Positions 22,853 to 37,800 of a stretch of DNA of 64,000 bases are shown here, piece by piece (position 1 is the first letter of the stretch; each line of letters starts with the position of its first letter). The notes beneath the pieces are model-generated. The model saw nothing but the letters and a program-made list of their open reading frames with translations, was not told the DNA's origin and searched no databases. Source of the stretch: Apostichopus japonicus (lineage: Eukaryota; Echinodermata; Holothuroidea; Aspidochirotida; Stichopodidae); assembly GCF_037975245.1 (NCBI RefSeq), contig NC_092568.1, forward strand, positions 20,615,001 through 20,679,000. Direction: 5' to 3'. The position numbers and the translations under genes were made by a program.

Positions 22853-25800
22853 GACTTATATATGATTCATGTCCACATCTTTCTATATGTGTGGTTTACA
22901 GGTGACTTATAAGCCAAACATAAGCCCCTCTTTAAATATATAGATATATACATATGTGTGTGACATAAGTCAACATGTTTCTATATATATATGGTTTAGA
23001 TGTGACCTATACCAACATCTTCCTATGTGCATAGTTCATATGTGACCTATGCAACATCTGTCAACTAATATCCAAGTCGTGCATATGACTTTTAAACAGG
23101 TGACGTACATGCCGACATCTTTCAAAGAATACACAATTTACATGTGACCTCCCACACCACCTTTTCTATGTAACCATTTTACATTTGATCAGGAGCAACG
23201 AACCAGATCAACGTCTCAAAATGTTCAATGTTATCAACAGTGTGCTAGGTTTTAAGTTTACTTAGTGTTATGATGTTATCGATAAGTGTAGCTGAAGAAT
23301 GTGGCCATGCAAGGTCATTGAATGTTTTTGAGATAATGACAGTGGCTGGAATCCCTTGTTCCTGGAATCTTGTCTCTTAAAATAGAAAACACATTGGATT
23401 ACTGTCTGGTTCTATTCTATTGTATATTTGTATTGTTGCAAATGTAAATATATTTATGTAAATATATGTAAATATATTTAAATATTTATAAATATATTTA
23501 AATTCAATGAATACCATGAAAACAAAACTCTACTTTAGTATCTCTGTAGTTATACTATCTAAGAACCTCATCTCAGTAGACAGGGAACCATTATAAGAGT
23601 TCAAATTTTGCGTAGCAGTTAATTGAAAGCTCTGATTTTTGTCTCTTAGTAAATGCTATGGTTCAATTTTGCATAGCGTTTGGCAATGCAGTACCTGGAT
23701 AAATTATTCCTGGTAGATGTAAATTTGCTTTGAATTAATTTGCTTTGCCTCTTCGTTTTCCTCTTTGTGGTTGAATGTAAACACAGTTTACAGTATCATC
23801 CTGCCTATCTAGATTTCGAATCACATTTCACAGAGTCACCCATACGGCCAGTCTCTTCAAAGAAAGCTTAAAAAGCTCACCCATGAATTCCTCAAACTCT
23901 TCATCTGCTACGCTGGAAGCTCCGCTATCATCGTCAGAGCCGACCTCTCCTTCATCCAGCCTTCTTTCTCTGGCCTGTTCCTTCTTCTTCTCCGCAAGTT
24001 CTTTCTTCTCGGAGAAATATCTGATCGGATGGAATCGATAGTGAGTGAATCAAATCTTGTTACATCATGGATGGCTTGCAGTACTAGTGTCATACAATTC
24101 CAACACTTTGATGCACAGATTTCAATGCTTGGGCAATCATATCAAAACAGTGCGTACACCGGTGTTACCACACAAACAAGACTCACGGTGAAGGTAACTT
24201 CCGTGCATTCCCCATCGACTACACAACATTAAGCTCTGAAGGTTAGCAACGACATGTTCAATTTTCTCAAGAATTGATCACATGGTATTTAACATAACCA
24301 ACATAGGTATTGAATGATGACAAAATGAAAGAATTTTAGCCTTCCTTTCATATAAGATGGAACTTTGTGACCCTCTGCCAGATATGTTTGCCTGTTCAAC
24401 AGCTTCTGTCAGCTTCAAGTCAATGGTGTGAATCTTATTATTATTATTATTATGACTCTTATGCTTTCAAACCAATATAAATATCACTATGTTTTAAATA
24501 TTTAAGGAACTCCCTGTCGCACTTAACTATGCTCCATGTCGGTTCCTTCAGGAAGAAACAATTTCCATGACTTCCTGCAATATTCCAATTTTTTGTCCCC
24601 TCCTTCCCACCTCCCCACCCACCCCCCAACTTCACACCCTCGGTCATCAACTGATTGCACAAAACTCACTTGTGGAAAAACTGGACATCCATCGGTATGC
24701 TGTCCTGTGGCAAAGTCAAGAGTTTCGAACTGTTCACTGGAGCTTGGTCTTTGGACACGGCAGCCTTCTTCTCAAAAGGTGCAGCTACATAAGCACAAAA
24801 TAGACAACGGTCATAGTTAAATGAAACCAAATTTGCTAAAACCTTGACCAGAAAAAAATTCGGTTTGGACAAAGGCATAGTGAGAGTTTTTCAATTGACA
24901 AAGAAGCCAGCAATTCCTGGTCGAACCTGTTGCGTTACTCAAAGACCAAGGCATGTTAATCTTTGCACAAGACGTGGACTGTGACCTTCATTCGAACTTA
25001 AGAGATCTACGTGGCTGCAAACATTCCATTGTTTCTCATTAGCGAGTTATGGATAAATCAAATCTACTAATTAAACTAGAGTGTCCCACTAACCGACTAA
25101 TAATGGTTTGAATATTTTCAGACGGAATTCTATGAAGTTTACTGTACATCTCACATTTATCATTCCTGGTGCGAATTCTGGAGGAAGAAAGAGATGGATT
25201 TACGTTTCCTTCGGGTAACCTTAAAGTTTCTGCCGATAATGGTTGCGTGTGGTACCGTCGAACCGTTTTACTATGAGTTCAACACAAGACACGACTTTAA
25301 AAAGGCTAAAACTCTATGACAAAACCATATCATTGCGAAATTAGGTCTCTTTATGACAGAGGGTGAAGAAGGTCTTTACCAACCTGCAGTTTCCGATCTA
25401 GATTTGGGGTTTTTATACACAAATCTGTTGAGAAATTTCATGATGGTGAAATCGTCCAATGGGTTGCCGTCGTACATGATCGTCTCGCCAGTCAGGATCT
25501 TCTCAGCAAATTGAGATACAGACGGATGAAAGTGTCCTGCCAACTGTGAAATCATTCAAAGAAATTTATTTCAGGATTAATTGTTGCTCTTAAATCAGTC
25601 GTGAGTACATCAAAGTGTTACAGACACTGTAGCCAGTTTGCCCCATATTCAGTACATCTGTTGTTGTGTGTGTGATAATCTCATTCAAATTCTGTTGAAA
25701 TTTTTTTGAAAAGCTCTTTTTCGTTTCCAAGATATGCACATTTGAAGTTTTGATAAATCTGGGAAACTCATTACATATGTGCAAACTATGAGGTAGGAAT

Positions 25801-28800
25801 GTTGCGCTCATCAAAATTTTCTCATTTTAGCCCTTAATGAGTTATTGTCTTGGATTGATGATAAATTGGTACTTTCTTTTAAGTAAGTCTTAGGTAGGTT
25901 TGCTTTAATATTGTTAAAATTTCTGACCAAACTCAAAGAACTGCAAGGAAGCACACATACAGAACAAACTGATACAAAGTATTGTTAACTCGTTAAGGAT
26001 TAATTAACATAAGAAAATCATGCAAAAGACTACATTGCAATTCACTGGGTAGATCTACTCATCCAACTAGTGTGTGCTGACTATTATAATAGAGAGTTTT
26101 TTGCCAGCTTGGAGCATTCTTGTTTCAGACAAAGAAAGACACAATTTCTTCATAATTTTGAATTGCATTCAAGGTTCATCATTTGAAATTCAATCGAAAT
26201 ATGTATTGTAAATATTGTTTTTTTTTTCAATAAATTGTGTTGTATCATAACGGCTTCTGGTGTCATGCCACGACTTCCTCTCTCTTAGACACATCAATTT
26301 AACAAACTCTGTAGCTATAGCAAAAGAAAAGGGAATACCATAAGGTAAACCTGAGATCAACCTCACCTTCATTAATTCCCAGGGAATTGCCTTTTCTGAA
26401 CCACTGAAAACAGGATTCCTCGCAAATGCATCATAGACCTTTGATTTACCTGAGAAATTAAAAAAACCAACGGCTGCTCTGACAAGTTGTCATAAAAATG
26501 CAGGGTCTTAAGGGGGCGGGGGATGGGGGCAAGACGAAACAGATGCTTTGTCGAAACTAACAAGATGAAGCTTGCTAAAGTTATGCCTTTCTAGGAAACA
26601 GCATGCAACCTTACCACAGTTCCAACTTATTGCTTCAACTTGCATCTCCCAAACTTCACAAATGCTAAAATAATTTTGTCAGCTGGACAACATAGGCTGC
26701 AGATTGGTTGCTCTCTTTGACAATATAATTCATGCCAACCAACTGTTTATCCACAGAAGAGACAGAAAGATACTCATCAAACTTAACCTACCTCTAAGCA
26801 TTTGGCAATTTTTAATGAGATAAATAACAATAAATTCAGGAATAGCTGAACATGGATACAATCTAACATGTTTGTCAGCAAAATCAGGAATTATTTTTTT
26901 CAAGTTTGAGCAAAGTTGATGATCAATGGAAAAAAACAATATATTTCTGACATTTCCCCCACTTTGCTATTAATTTGGAATGGACGATGGATCACTTAGA
27001 GTCGGTTGCCGTGTCGCAAAGTGCAACCGCCAACCCATGAGGGGGTCTTAATTGTACCAGTGACTAACAAAGACAGTTTCATGTGTTGTCCATGTATTAC
27101 ATTGTAAAATATGGTGCAAAAAAGGAATGATTTCAGGTCAAAAAGAATGAAGCAAATTTAGCAGTTTCATCTCAGCAACTGAACAAGCTTGGAAAAACAG
27201 GTCCTAACTACTTCTGTACTCTTTTAAACCTCAGACTGCTTCCTGTAGGTTTATAAAAAGAGAAATAAAACACAGAGCAAAATATCTTACAAAATATCTG
27301 ATTACAAATCGTCAAGCAGGCTACTTACATTTCACCATGGGTTGTTTATGTACCCAAGATGAGGTTCCCTGCCTCTCTGGTTTGCTCTCAGTTTGGTTCC
27401 CCTCGTCCTCAGATTTAACGTCTTTAAAGGTTTCCTCTTCGTCTGAATCCTGCGGGTTGGAAGACAATGAGACAAGCCGGTAGAAAAGACAATAAGAATT
27501 AAAAATATAAAAGGTCTACGTTCCCTCGGCAACGTCTAGAGTGAGGGTTCTCGAGTCACGTTCCTACAAGGGTCAGAGATAAACATCGCTCGAAGCGATG
27601 TGTGTCAAAACAGAATCAAAATTTCAAAACTGAAAGTGAGCAAACCTGTAGGGTAGGATGGTAAGGTGCTGCATATTCAGCATATTCAGATTAGGGCAAG
27701 GGTTTGGGCTGATATTTCTGCCGGCTGGGTTGAGATCTGTAACAGACCCAGATACAACCGGCAGGCTGCTCAGTAGGAACCTCAGTCCTAAAGTGATACC
27801 AGGCACAAGCATACATAGCATATACAAGCATACACAAGCATACCAGGCACAAGCCAAAAATGTATGTTAAATCGGCTAACACTTGAAATGATTTCATCGT
27901 TAGTTAGATAAACAACATGATTGCATTTATTTTACAATCATACTATCTTAACGCATTTCCATATTGATTATTTGATTCCATATCTTATAGTATTTGACAG
28001 TTTGGTTGCATCTCAGAAACAAGTTAACCATTCAATTGCATCCAATTTATATCATACTATCTTAGCACATTTCCATATTGATTATATGATTCCATATCTT
28101 ATAGTAATTGACACAGTTTGGTTGCATCTCAGAAACAAGTCAAACATTCAGTTGCATCCAATGCACTATCATACTATCTTAGTGCATTATCATATTGATT
28201 ATTTGATTCCATATCTTATAGTATTTGACAGTTTGGTCGCATCTCAGAAACAAGTCAAACATTCAATTGCATCCAATGTTCTATCATACTATCTTAGCAC
28301 ATTTCCATATTGATTATTTGATTCCATATCTTATAGTAATTGACAGTTTGGTTGCATCTCAGAAACAAGTCAAACATTCAATTGCATTCAATGTACTATC
28401 ATACTATCTTAGTGCATTATCATATTGATTATTTGATTACATATCTTATAGTATTTGACAGTTTGGTTGCATCTCAGATACAAATTAACCATTCAATTGC
28501 ATCCAATGTATTATCATACTATCTTAGTGCATTATCATATTGACTATTTGATTACATATCTTATAGTATTTGACAGTTTGGTTGCATCTCAGATACAAAT
28601 TAACCATTCAATTGCATCCAATGTATTATCATACTATCTTAGTGCAATATCATATTGACTATATGATTCCATATCCTACAGCCATTGACTAATTGATTGC
28701 ATCACCTGCAAAGAGTTAATCAATTGATTGCAGCTCACACAGAAGTTACTGACCATCAACTCTCTTCTCTCAATTTACATGATGGCTTGACAGCATCACA

Positions 28801-31800
28801 AACATGTTTATGTTTGGATGCAGCATGATTGAAGAAACCAATTGTATACAGATTGACCATTTGATGACATATCTTATAAAAGCTTATCTATTCTCTATAT
28901 TTTGTCTTCTATCATATTCATATATCTGATCTGTTTTGATAGCATCTACAATAACACAGTACAGTATTTCACAGTACCTTAAATATTTTGATAGCGTCTG
29001 TTATAGCAGTTGGTTATTTCACTGCCTCTTTTGAACAGCTGTTACAAAGCATACCTACTATTTCCATGCAGATTTCATAACAGCATAAAAATTCTCTTTT
29101 TTGATATCTTCAGTCCTTTGCAAACCCTAAAGGTTTCATTGGAGAAGAGTCTTCATACAAAACAAATACAAAAACTACATTCCACACAAAAACAAGGTAT
29201 TAAAAACCATGAAAATGATTTACTTACATCTTCTTCAATGATATCAAATAATTTCAAGTTTGGTTTATTCCTCACAACTTCAGATATCATAAACAAAGCT
29301 CCACAGATGAAGGGCGGTGACTGACCGTGGCACACCTGCAGAGTCCGCTTGATGAAGGCCTATACATATATGAAAAAACAAAATAAGATATTGACCATAC
29401 TTTACAACTGTTAATGACTTCGATGCAATAAAATTGGCAAGTGCTTACTATATATAATCTGCAGTAATCTAGGCTAGGCTAAGGGGGTGATGAGGCTTTA
29501 TGTAATTTAGGCTAGGCTAAGGGGCTGGTGAGGCTCAATGAATACTAGGCTAGTCTAAGGGGCTGGTGAGGCTCAAAGAAATCTAAGCTAGGCTAAGGGG
29601 GCTGGTGAGGCTCAGTGAAATATAGGCTAGGCTAAGGGGCTGGTGAGGCTCAATGAAATATAGGCTAGGCTAAGGGGCTGGTGAGGCTCAATGAAATCTA
29701 GGCTAGGCTAAGGGGCTGGTGAGGCTCAATGAAATCTAGGCTAGGCTAAGGGGGCTGGTGAGGCTCAGTGAAATATAGGCTAGGCTAAGGGGGCTGGTGA
29801 GGCTCAGTGAAATATAGGCTAGTCTAAGAGGCTGGTGAGGCTCAACTAAATCTTTCTTAAATTTTGTACACAACTTTCAAAACAGTTAAAGTTTAACCAG
29901 GTACTGGGCCTACTAAATGAAAACATATGATATGAATCAGTAACTAAAAGGCGGTCATTTAATGAATCAACTACCGAAAATTGAACATTTAGCTGACACG
30001 ATACACCATGGGCATTGCTTCAAGTTAGATGTTGTATTGGACAGGTGTAAAGATTAACTGTAAAGGTAAGCTGAAAGGTATTAAACATATGCTCACTTCA
30101 CTGCTGTAGTGAATCTACCAGAGTAACAGGCTAGACAACCACCATACGAGATCATGTATGAAGCAAGTACTCTCTTATCTCCTTCATCTCAACCTAACAG
30201 GGGAAGGGGGGGTGGTGGGGGAGATATGTCAGGGCAATCATGAAGGGACCTATGTCATACTCCCCCTGTCCAGGGGGGGTTGGTCTGTGAATATTTCTTC
30301 AACATTCCTAAGGGTGGATGGTAAAAAGTTTGACAACCTAGGCTTTAATTTAAAGCTGAGCAGTCACATATACTTGGACAGGCTCAAACTTGATACAGAA
30401 TGGACAGTCGAGAGAATTGTCAAACACGGTAGTGGTAATTTTTTTATACAAGGTGCACAAGTGCTGTGCATTGTAATTGAAATATTCTACACAACTCAAG
30501 ACTTAAAGGGTGTGATGACTCGCGCAAAAAGAAACGTCTAATGCCGGTAATTTGACCTAGTTTCGAATGACGTGTAACAGAAGTGTTAAACACCACCATC
30601 GATCCCAGAAAATACACAAACATCTTGCTACCGTTGGTAATTAGCCACTAGTGTACAGTCATTACATACAGCTGCGGTCAATACCCACAGCACAGTGTAC
30701 AAACGATACAGCGATGGACATTTCAGGTCCAGCTAAAGATAACAAGGTATCACGTTTCATTACTGTCTGCATTTTGTAGCAACACAAACAAAACGTCACT
30801 TGCAAGCAACAGAAATTTAACTTTTTCAGATGGCCGCACGCGGTTTGGGGCGAGTCTTCAATGCCTTTAATATGGAGGAAGCCACTACTGTGACTCATAA
30901 CTGGCAACTCAGTGGTTTTAGGAATGTTTAGAGAAATGCTAGAATGCAGTCATACTTTTTAAGCTAAAAACACTTTCTTTCGCTCACCCTGACTCTCTTC
31001 AGATCTTCGTCATCTTTCGTGGCTTGGAAGATCAAATTGAGGAACATCGCCTGCCGATGCGATGTCGCTAATCCTGGGTCCAACAGTTTCCGATAGAGCG
31101 CTGAATAGAACCGATCCGTCATAGAATGCCTGCATGTGACAGAGAAATACCATATGTTTTCATTGCTTAATCTTTACAACTGTGAAATTTCACAGCTATG
31201 ATACCTCAATCTAGATTAGCAATGTAAATAATGATAATAATAATACATTTATACAGCACAAAACTCTGCCGAGCATTCTTATGTGAGTTAAAATCAAATG
31301 AAACAAAATGTTCTTCAACTGCAAGGCAAAAGGAAACAAGTGTATCTGGAGCTTGGACTTGAACAAGCTCTGAGTGTCAATGGAAAAACGTATAGAAGCG
31401 CAGTGAGTATCACTCCAAAGGGTAGGTCCTGCATAATAGAAGCTAGGATCGCCGAGAGTCGTATATTTCACTTTAGGGATGAATAGAGCAGGCGATACAT
31501 CGTAGTGCAGCGAGGGGCACATGCGTTTGGACAGATAATACGGAACTTCATCGAGCAACGATAAAGAACAAAAACTAGAATTTCAAATTTGAGCCCATAT
31601 TTCACGAAGAGTGTTTTATCCATTAATCATAATTTAACCGGTATTAGGTGGAAGAACCAGTGGGAATGCAAAAGCCTATTACACGGGTAGGCCTTAACAT
31701 ACACAGTTATAGTCCATCTTTGGATACTTTAATCAACCTCTGGATAGAAGAAGTAGGCCAATGCATTACCTTCCTGTAACTACATACTTGTCTACATAAC

Positions 31801-34800
31801 TAACTTCTTCTTAACTAACTTCTCTTGACAATATTTGGGCTACTCCTGGCTTTTGACGGTTATTGTGAGAGATTTGGAACAAGTCATTACTCCAAGGACC
31901 AAAGTTCAAGTCATAAACGCTGTACCAAAGGACGATACTACTTTCATAGCAAATGTAGGTAATTAGCTTACTTTTACATATAAGTATCAGGAGAGAGATT
32001 GTTTTTACAGATTGCTGAAGGTTAACCAGTTTGTGCAGATAGCAAAATTTCATTGCAGTCATACTAAACGAGGCCTCACGGTGCATTACTTTTGACGATG
32101 TTTGTCCAAATCGATATTAAAAATGAAACAAAATGCAGCTGTTCAATATTTGCATGATAATTGCTTTAAGGTGGCAAGGATTATACATAGCAACCGACAT
32201 AGGTACTCCTATCGTCCTGGAAGCGAAGATGAAACAAAATGCAGCTGTTCCATATTTGTATGATAATTGCTTTAAGGTGGAAAGAATTATTCATAGCAAC
32301 CGACATAGGTACTCCTTTACCTGGAAGCTAAGACTTGTTTTAACAACATCAGAGCCTGCAATCCAGTATTAAAGGTCGACTGTTGAGCTACTTTAAAGAG
32401 GAGGTCCATCTGCTCGTTGACCTTCTCATCGTCCACTGTGATCATGAAAACAAAAAATATTCACCTGATAACATCATGACAGAAAACATTTCAAAATGTT
32501 GCATTGCTGTCAGAACTACGCCATAATTTGAAAATACACCCTAGGTATCCTTTCAATAAACTTGCATACCGAGCTTCACAAACTACGGGCCCGGAAAATG
32601 GCTTAATGTTAGATCATCGAGCTTGTACGGTGGGTTGTCACCCGGGTAACAGAACACAGACAACTATTTGATTGGTTTAACGTGTCTGATGGAATTTGAT
32701 GGTGACCATCCAGTGATTTTTTTCCCCTAAGTATTTATACATTTAGTGTGATACAAGGTTGTTAGTGAGCATTTAATCAATGTGCAGTCCATTGCTATTA
32801 TCAATGCAGTCAATTTCCAGTTAAATCATCAACACCACCAGGGAGTATATATATTGGGCAAGCTCTAATAGGTATTACAAACTCCATGGCCGGCCTAGGG
32901 AAATCTAAAAAGGGGTTACCAAGGAAGAAATTTATTGAGTGGGAATTTTAGCAGGTTTAATAAATGGGTCAAATTGTCAGGATTACCAAATTTCGGACGT
33001 AAAAACAAGAATGCCCATGTGGCCAAGGAGCTTTAAAGTTCACATCATTTCTTTTGGTTTTTGATGGGTTTTCACAGTTCTGGTTTAGGTGTTACTGTCA
33101 CAGCTTTTATAAGGAAAAAATCTAAAGCAACAAACTATTTCTATTTAAAACAAATAATATTATATATATAATATAATATATTATAATATATATAAAATAT
33201 AAAATTATATTGTTTTATTACCAACGATTGTACTTAACTTTCTAGCAATTGTAAAAAAATTCATGGCAAAGTTATCATCTGACACAAAAATAAATGCTGT
33301 AGTCATAATCTTACATCCAACCCCCCCCCCTCACCCTACCCAATTCTTCATGGTTACGATCTTACCTCTAGAGAAAGGATAGGCTCTGTTTACTCCTGTT
33401 AGGAGAGCGCTCAACATCTTCTGGTTATCTTCTGTCCGTTTTTTCTTTTGTAAAGATAACTAAAAAAGTCAAATGGGGGGAAAATGGAGAATAGTCAATA
33501 CTTAGGAAGAAACAAATTTTTATATTGGATTTGACATAGAGCCCTTCACACTCAAAACAATTGAAAGTATCTTGCAAGTGATTGACTACACCTATTTTGC
33601 AGTTATGAAGATTTTACACCTTCACTGTCAGCTGCAAAGCAGAAAAGGTTACAAAATCAAGATCTAACTATTACAACAGACCACCAGATCTCCCTGACTT
33701 CCTGGATCAGTCCTCAGATTCCATGGATGGTATCAGGTTGAAAATGTCCTCAAATTGTCTCCAGATTTCATCTACTATTACTCCAATTATCACAATAATA
33801 ATATTTTAATATTTGCATTTTATATAGCGCTTTATACCAGCGATAGGTCTCAAAGTGCTTTACAGACGTTATATTACCCCGGGTCAATGATAACCTGTCC
33901 CAGAGACAATCCCTCCAGTCGGCAGCAGATATATACTGCGCCCAATGACAATTTACCTCACAGGTACCCATTTAACCCCTGGGTAGAGAGAGGCAAGTGA
34001 GATAAAGCATCTTGCCCAAGGACACAACGTAATGAACTAGGCAGGAATCGAACCAGGTATCGAACCAGCAATCCTTGGATCACGAGTCCGACGTCTTAGC
34101 CAATTGGCCACCAACACTCCCTGGAACTGTTCCCAGATTTGTAAAAGCCCCTCGATAGTTTAAGTCAGACCTGCTTGGTCTTCCCCTGACAGAGACAGCT
34201 CAACCGTAAGCTACAGAGACTTACAGTTACAACGGTAATATTCATTCACACTCACGAATGGAGGTCGTCTAATTATTTCAGCCTAAAAATTTAAGGTACT
34301 ACAAAAACTTGACCGTTTGGACATCATCCTTAGAAACATTTATCATTGTTTGAGATTCAAGATGCAATTTCTCATTGGTCATCCCATCCCTGTAAGCATA
34401 CAGTATGGATATAACCGCCTGATGTCAACATGAGGTACTCAACATGGATACCCAACGCCCCTGGATTTTTGTGAATAAATTACGGGTCACCCAACGCCCA
34501 TGGATTTTTGTGAATAAGCTATGGGTCACCCAACGCCCCTGGATTTTTGTGAATAAATTATGGGTCACACCTGCCACAGCTGACTATTTAAAAGAAAACT
34601 TGAAAACAAAATTCCAAAGAAACTTCACTTACGTTGAAGAATTTGAAATAGATTGCAATCAGGTTTGTTGCTAACTCGTCTTCTCTGGCTGACATCAATA
34701 ACTGATTTAAGAAACAGATACTGTGATACCTGACGGAAAGAGCGACAAAAATGAGGTTAGTTTGCATCTACAGGATGTCAAATTCAACAAGGTCGTACGG

Positions 34801-37800
34801 CCAAAAGAGCCCGTTAAATAATCCCCGAGATATTTTATTATGGTAAAGATAAAGACTCTGCACCATAAACGCATTACACTACTACGGAAATAAAGTCCAG
34901 TTCATTACGCTGCCAGGTACTTAATTAAATTGTATCGCTCCGTTTGTAAGGTCTTAAAACCTTCAGGCACATTCAGTTTTAGTGTATGTGTTCTTAAAGC
35001 ATTCCAAACATTTCAGAATTGATGATGCAATAAGTCAGCAGGAAGGAGCAGGTAAGACTGTTTCAAAATCATAAATTTGAAAAAAGCAATGGACATATAA
35101 ATTTGATGAGTGTTAGAGGAATCGTGCGTTGCATGTCGCAGGGAAAGATTTTAGCCTTCGATATCTGTGTGACAGGATTGTATGCTCTGAATATATTAAT
35201 TACATAAAGTACTGTGGTTCCTGGGTAAAAAAAGGAAACCAAAAACAAAAGGACGGCTATACATCTTTGGATTTGTACAGGACTCTGACCACTGTGCATG
35301 GCATTTTGCGGGGAGGGAGAAGGTGGCGTGGACTGAGACCCATCAAAAGGGTCATTTTGTCTCTTCCAGGCTAATTGTGTATATATGATTATGAAAGTGC
35401 ACCATGTTCAACCAGTATGCTTCACAATTATGTTGCCATGGAAACCACTGTGATTTAAATATCTGTTCTTGTATGATTTAAGAAGCCAGTTTCAGGGAGA
35501 TCAAAACTATGTTCTCAAATACACACAGAGAGACTGTAGGAATATGTTACACAGGCCTGCTATTTTTTTCAGTGAAGATATGATCTGAAAGTTTGACAAT
35601 TAAATTGTAGTTTTAAGTTCAACTGTTGTGTTGCGCAGTATTGCGGGCAGCTCAACTTTTTCTGATGAAACAATAAAAAACTGATATGTACATCTTTGCA
35701 CTTGTGTAGCAATTTTCCACTTTCGCATAGCATTATGCTGGAAAAATTAGCACCGGATAAATCACTCCCTGCAAAGCTCCACAATATTCACGTAGATGCT
35801 TTAAGTTGAGACTGGCAACTTTTGACAATGTTGTTCAATATGTGTGATTACCAATATAAACATTCACTTCCATCTAACCTCAAACTTGATAACATTGATA
35901 TCACAGCAACCATATATTTATTATTTACGTGTATTTAAGAGGCTAAATATTCGGTAGTCCTGTATTAACACATACTCGTGCATGCTTCCGCATAAATGAT
36001 TTACATTAACTTGAACGTCGTCACAAAAGGTTTCTCCATATTTAATACATCTCCGTATTAAGCAATGCAAGTATAAAGTTTGTCTAAGGCAGTTGGGATA
36101 ATTTCCTAATGCTAATACCACTCAATACTGTCCTCCCATATCTTGCTTCAGAGCACTCATATTGACAGTACCAACAGTTCCTTACCTTTTATCTAATAGG
36201 AACATAATATTCATGCAGCTAATACTATCAATACAAGTGATGTGAAGCAAGACATGAAAAGTACAGAACCAAAGAAAAAAAAAAAAAAATTAACAAATAA
36301 CAAATTGGCCCAACTATAAATATTCATCAGGATATATAAATATTCATTGCATCTCTAAACATTACACCTTTTCACCTCAGTTAAGCTTTATTGTATGGGA
36401 ATATCCGGTGGAAAGTACATTTCCATGAACAAAAGAACACACTTCCTCCTATATATCCTTAAAACAAAGAAGAACATGGAAGAACAAAACTGGTGCTCTT
36501 CAGTTTACGTCAGCCGACAATTTCTGTATGATAATTTAAAATCCGCGTTTTGGAACGCTTTAGTGTCACGACAAAAGGAAAATGCAATCCTAACACACTG
36601 CATGAACCTGTTCCAGTTTTTTCACATCTATGTAAGGAAAATAAATGGAATTGTCACTGATATGTACACACCGTGTTCCTCTTTGATGCTGTCATCATTG
36701 GCGCATGCTTTGTACGTGTGTCCCTTGAAGCCAAAACCAACCCTGATTTCTGCTCTGTAAGTTTGACAACAGATGACCAGCATTGGTCTGACCTCTAACT
36801 TATATAATATCTACTTGTCAACACTGATGATAATCTTGAACGGCTATACATCTTTGGATTTGTACAGGACTCTGACCACTGTGCATGGCATTTTGCGGGG
36901 AGGGAGAAGGTGGCGTGGACTGAGACCCATCAAAAGGGTCATTTTGTCTCTTCCAGGCTAATTGTGTATATATGATTATGAAAGTGCACCATGTTCAACC
37001 AGTATGCTTCACAATTATGTTGCCATGGAAACCACTGTGATTTAAATATCTGTTCTTGTATGATTTAAGAAGCCAGTTTCAGGGAGATCAAAACTATGTT
37101 CTCAAATACACACAGAGAGACTGTAGGAATATGTTACACAGGCCTGCTATTTTTTTCAGTGAAGATATGATCTGAAAGTTTGACAATTAAATTGTAGTTT
37201 TAAGTTCAACTGTTGTGTTGCGCAGTATTGCGGGCAGCTCAACTTTTTCTGATGAAACAATAAAAAACTGATATGTACATCTTTGCACTTGTGTAGCAAT
37301 TTTCCACTTTCGCATAGCATTATGCTGGAAAAATTAGCACCGGATAAATCACTCCCTGCAAAGCTCCACAATATTCACGTAGATGCTTTAAGTTGAGACT
37401 GGCAACTTTTGACAATGTTGTTCAATATGTGTGATTACCAATATAAACATTCACTTCCATCTAACCTCAAACTTGATAACATTGATATCACAGCAACCAT
37501 ATATTTATTATTTACGTGTATTTAAGAGGCTAAATATTCGGTAGTCCTGTATTAACACATACTCGTGCATGCTTCCGCATAAATGATTTACATTAACTTG
37601 AACGTCGTCACAAAAGGTTTCTCCATATTTAATACATCTCCGTATTAAGCAATGCAAGTATAAAGTTTGTCTAAGGCAGTTGGGATAATTTCCTAATGCT
37701 AATACCACTCAATACTGTCCTCCCATATCTTGCTTCAGAGCACTCATATTGACAGTACCAACAGTTCCTTACCTTTTATCTAATAGGAACATAATATTCA

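Noticed and set aside
27921-28658. Ladder of 67- to 130-codon ORFs
   Set aside because: They are frames in the 115-bp minisatellite within a CEBPZ intron, opposite to the gene.
29466-29855. Regular direct repeats considered as a CRISPR array
   Set aside because: There are no unique spacers between units and the setting is an animal intron, so it is an ordinary minisatellite.
30158-30541. 127-codon plus ORF
   Set aside because: It runs across G runs and into the MITE at 30503, lies antisense in a CEBPZ intron and shows no family resemblance.
36395-36760. 121-codon ORF in duplication block B
   Set aside because: The frame crosses the artificial A-B junction; the resident copy at 39546-39743 has only the second half, and neither resembles a protein family.
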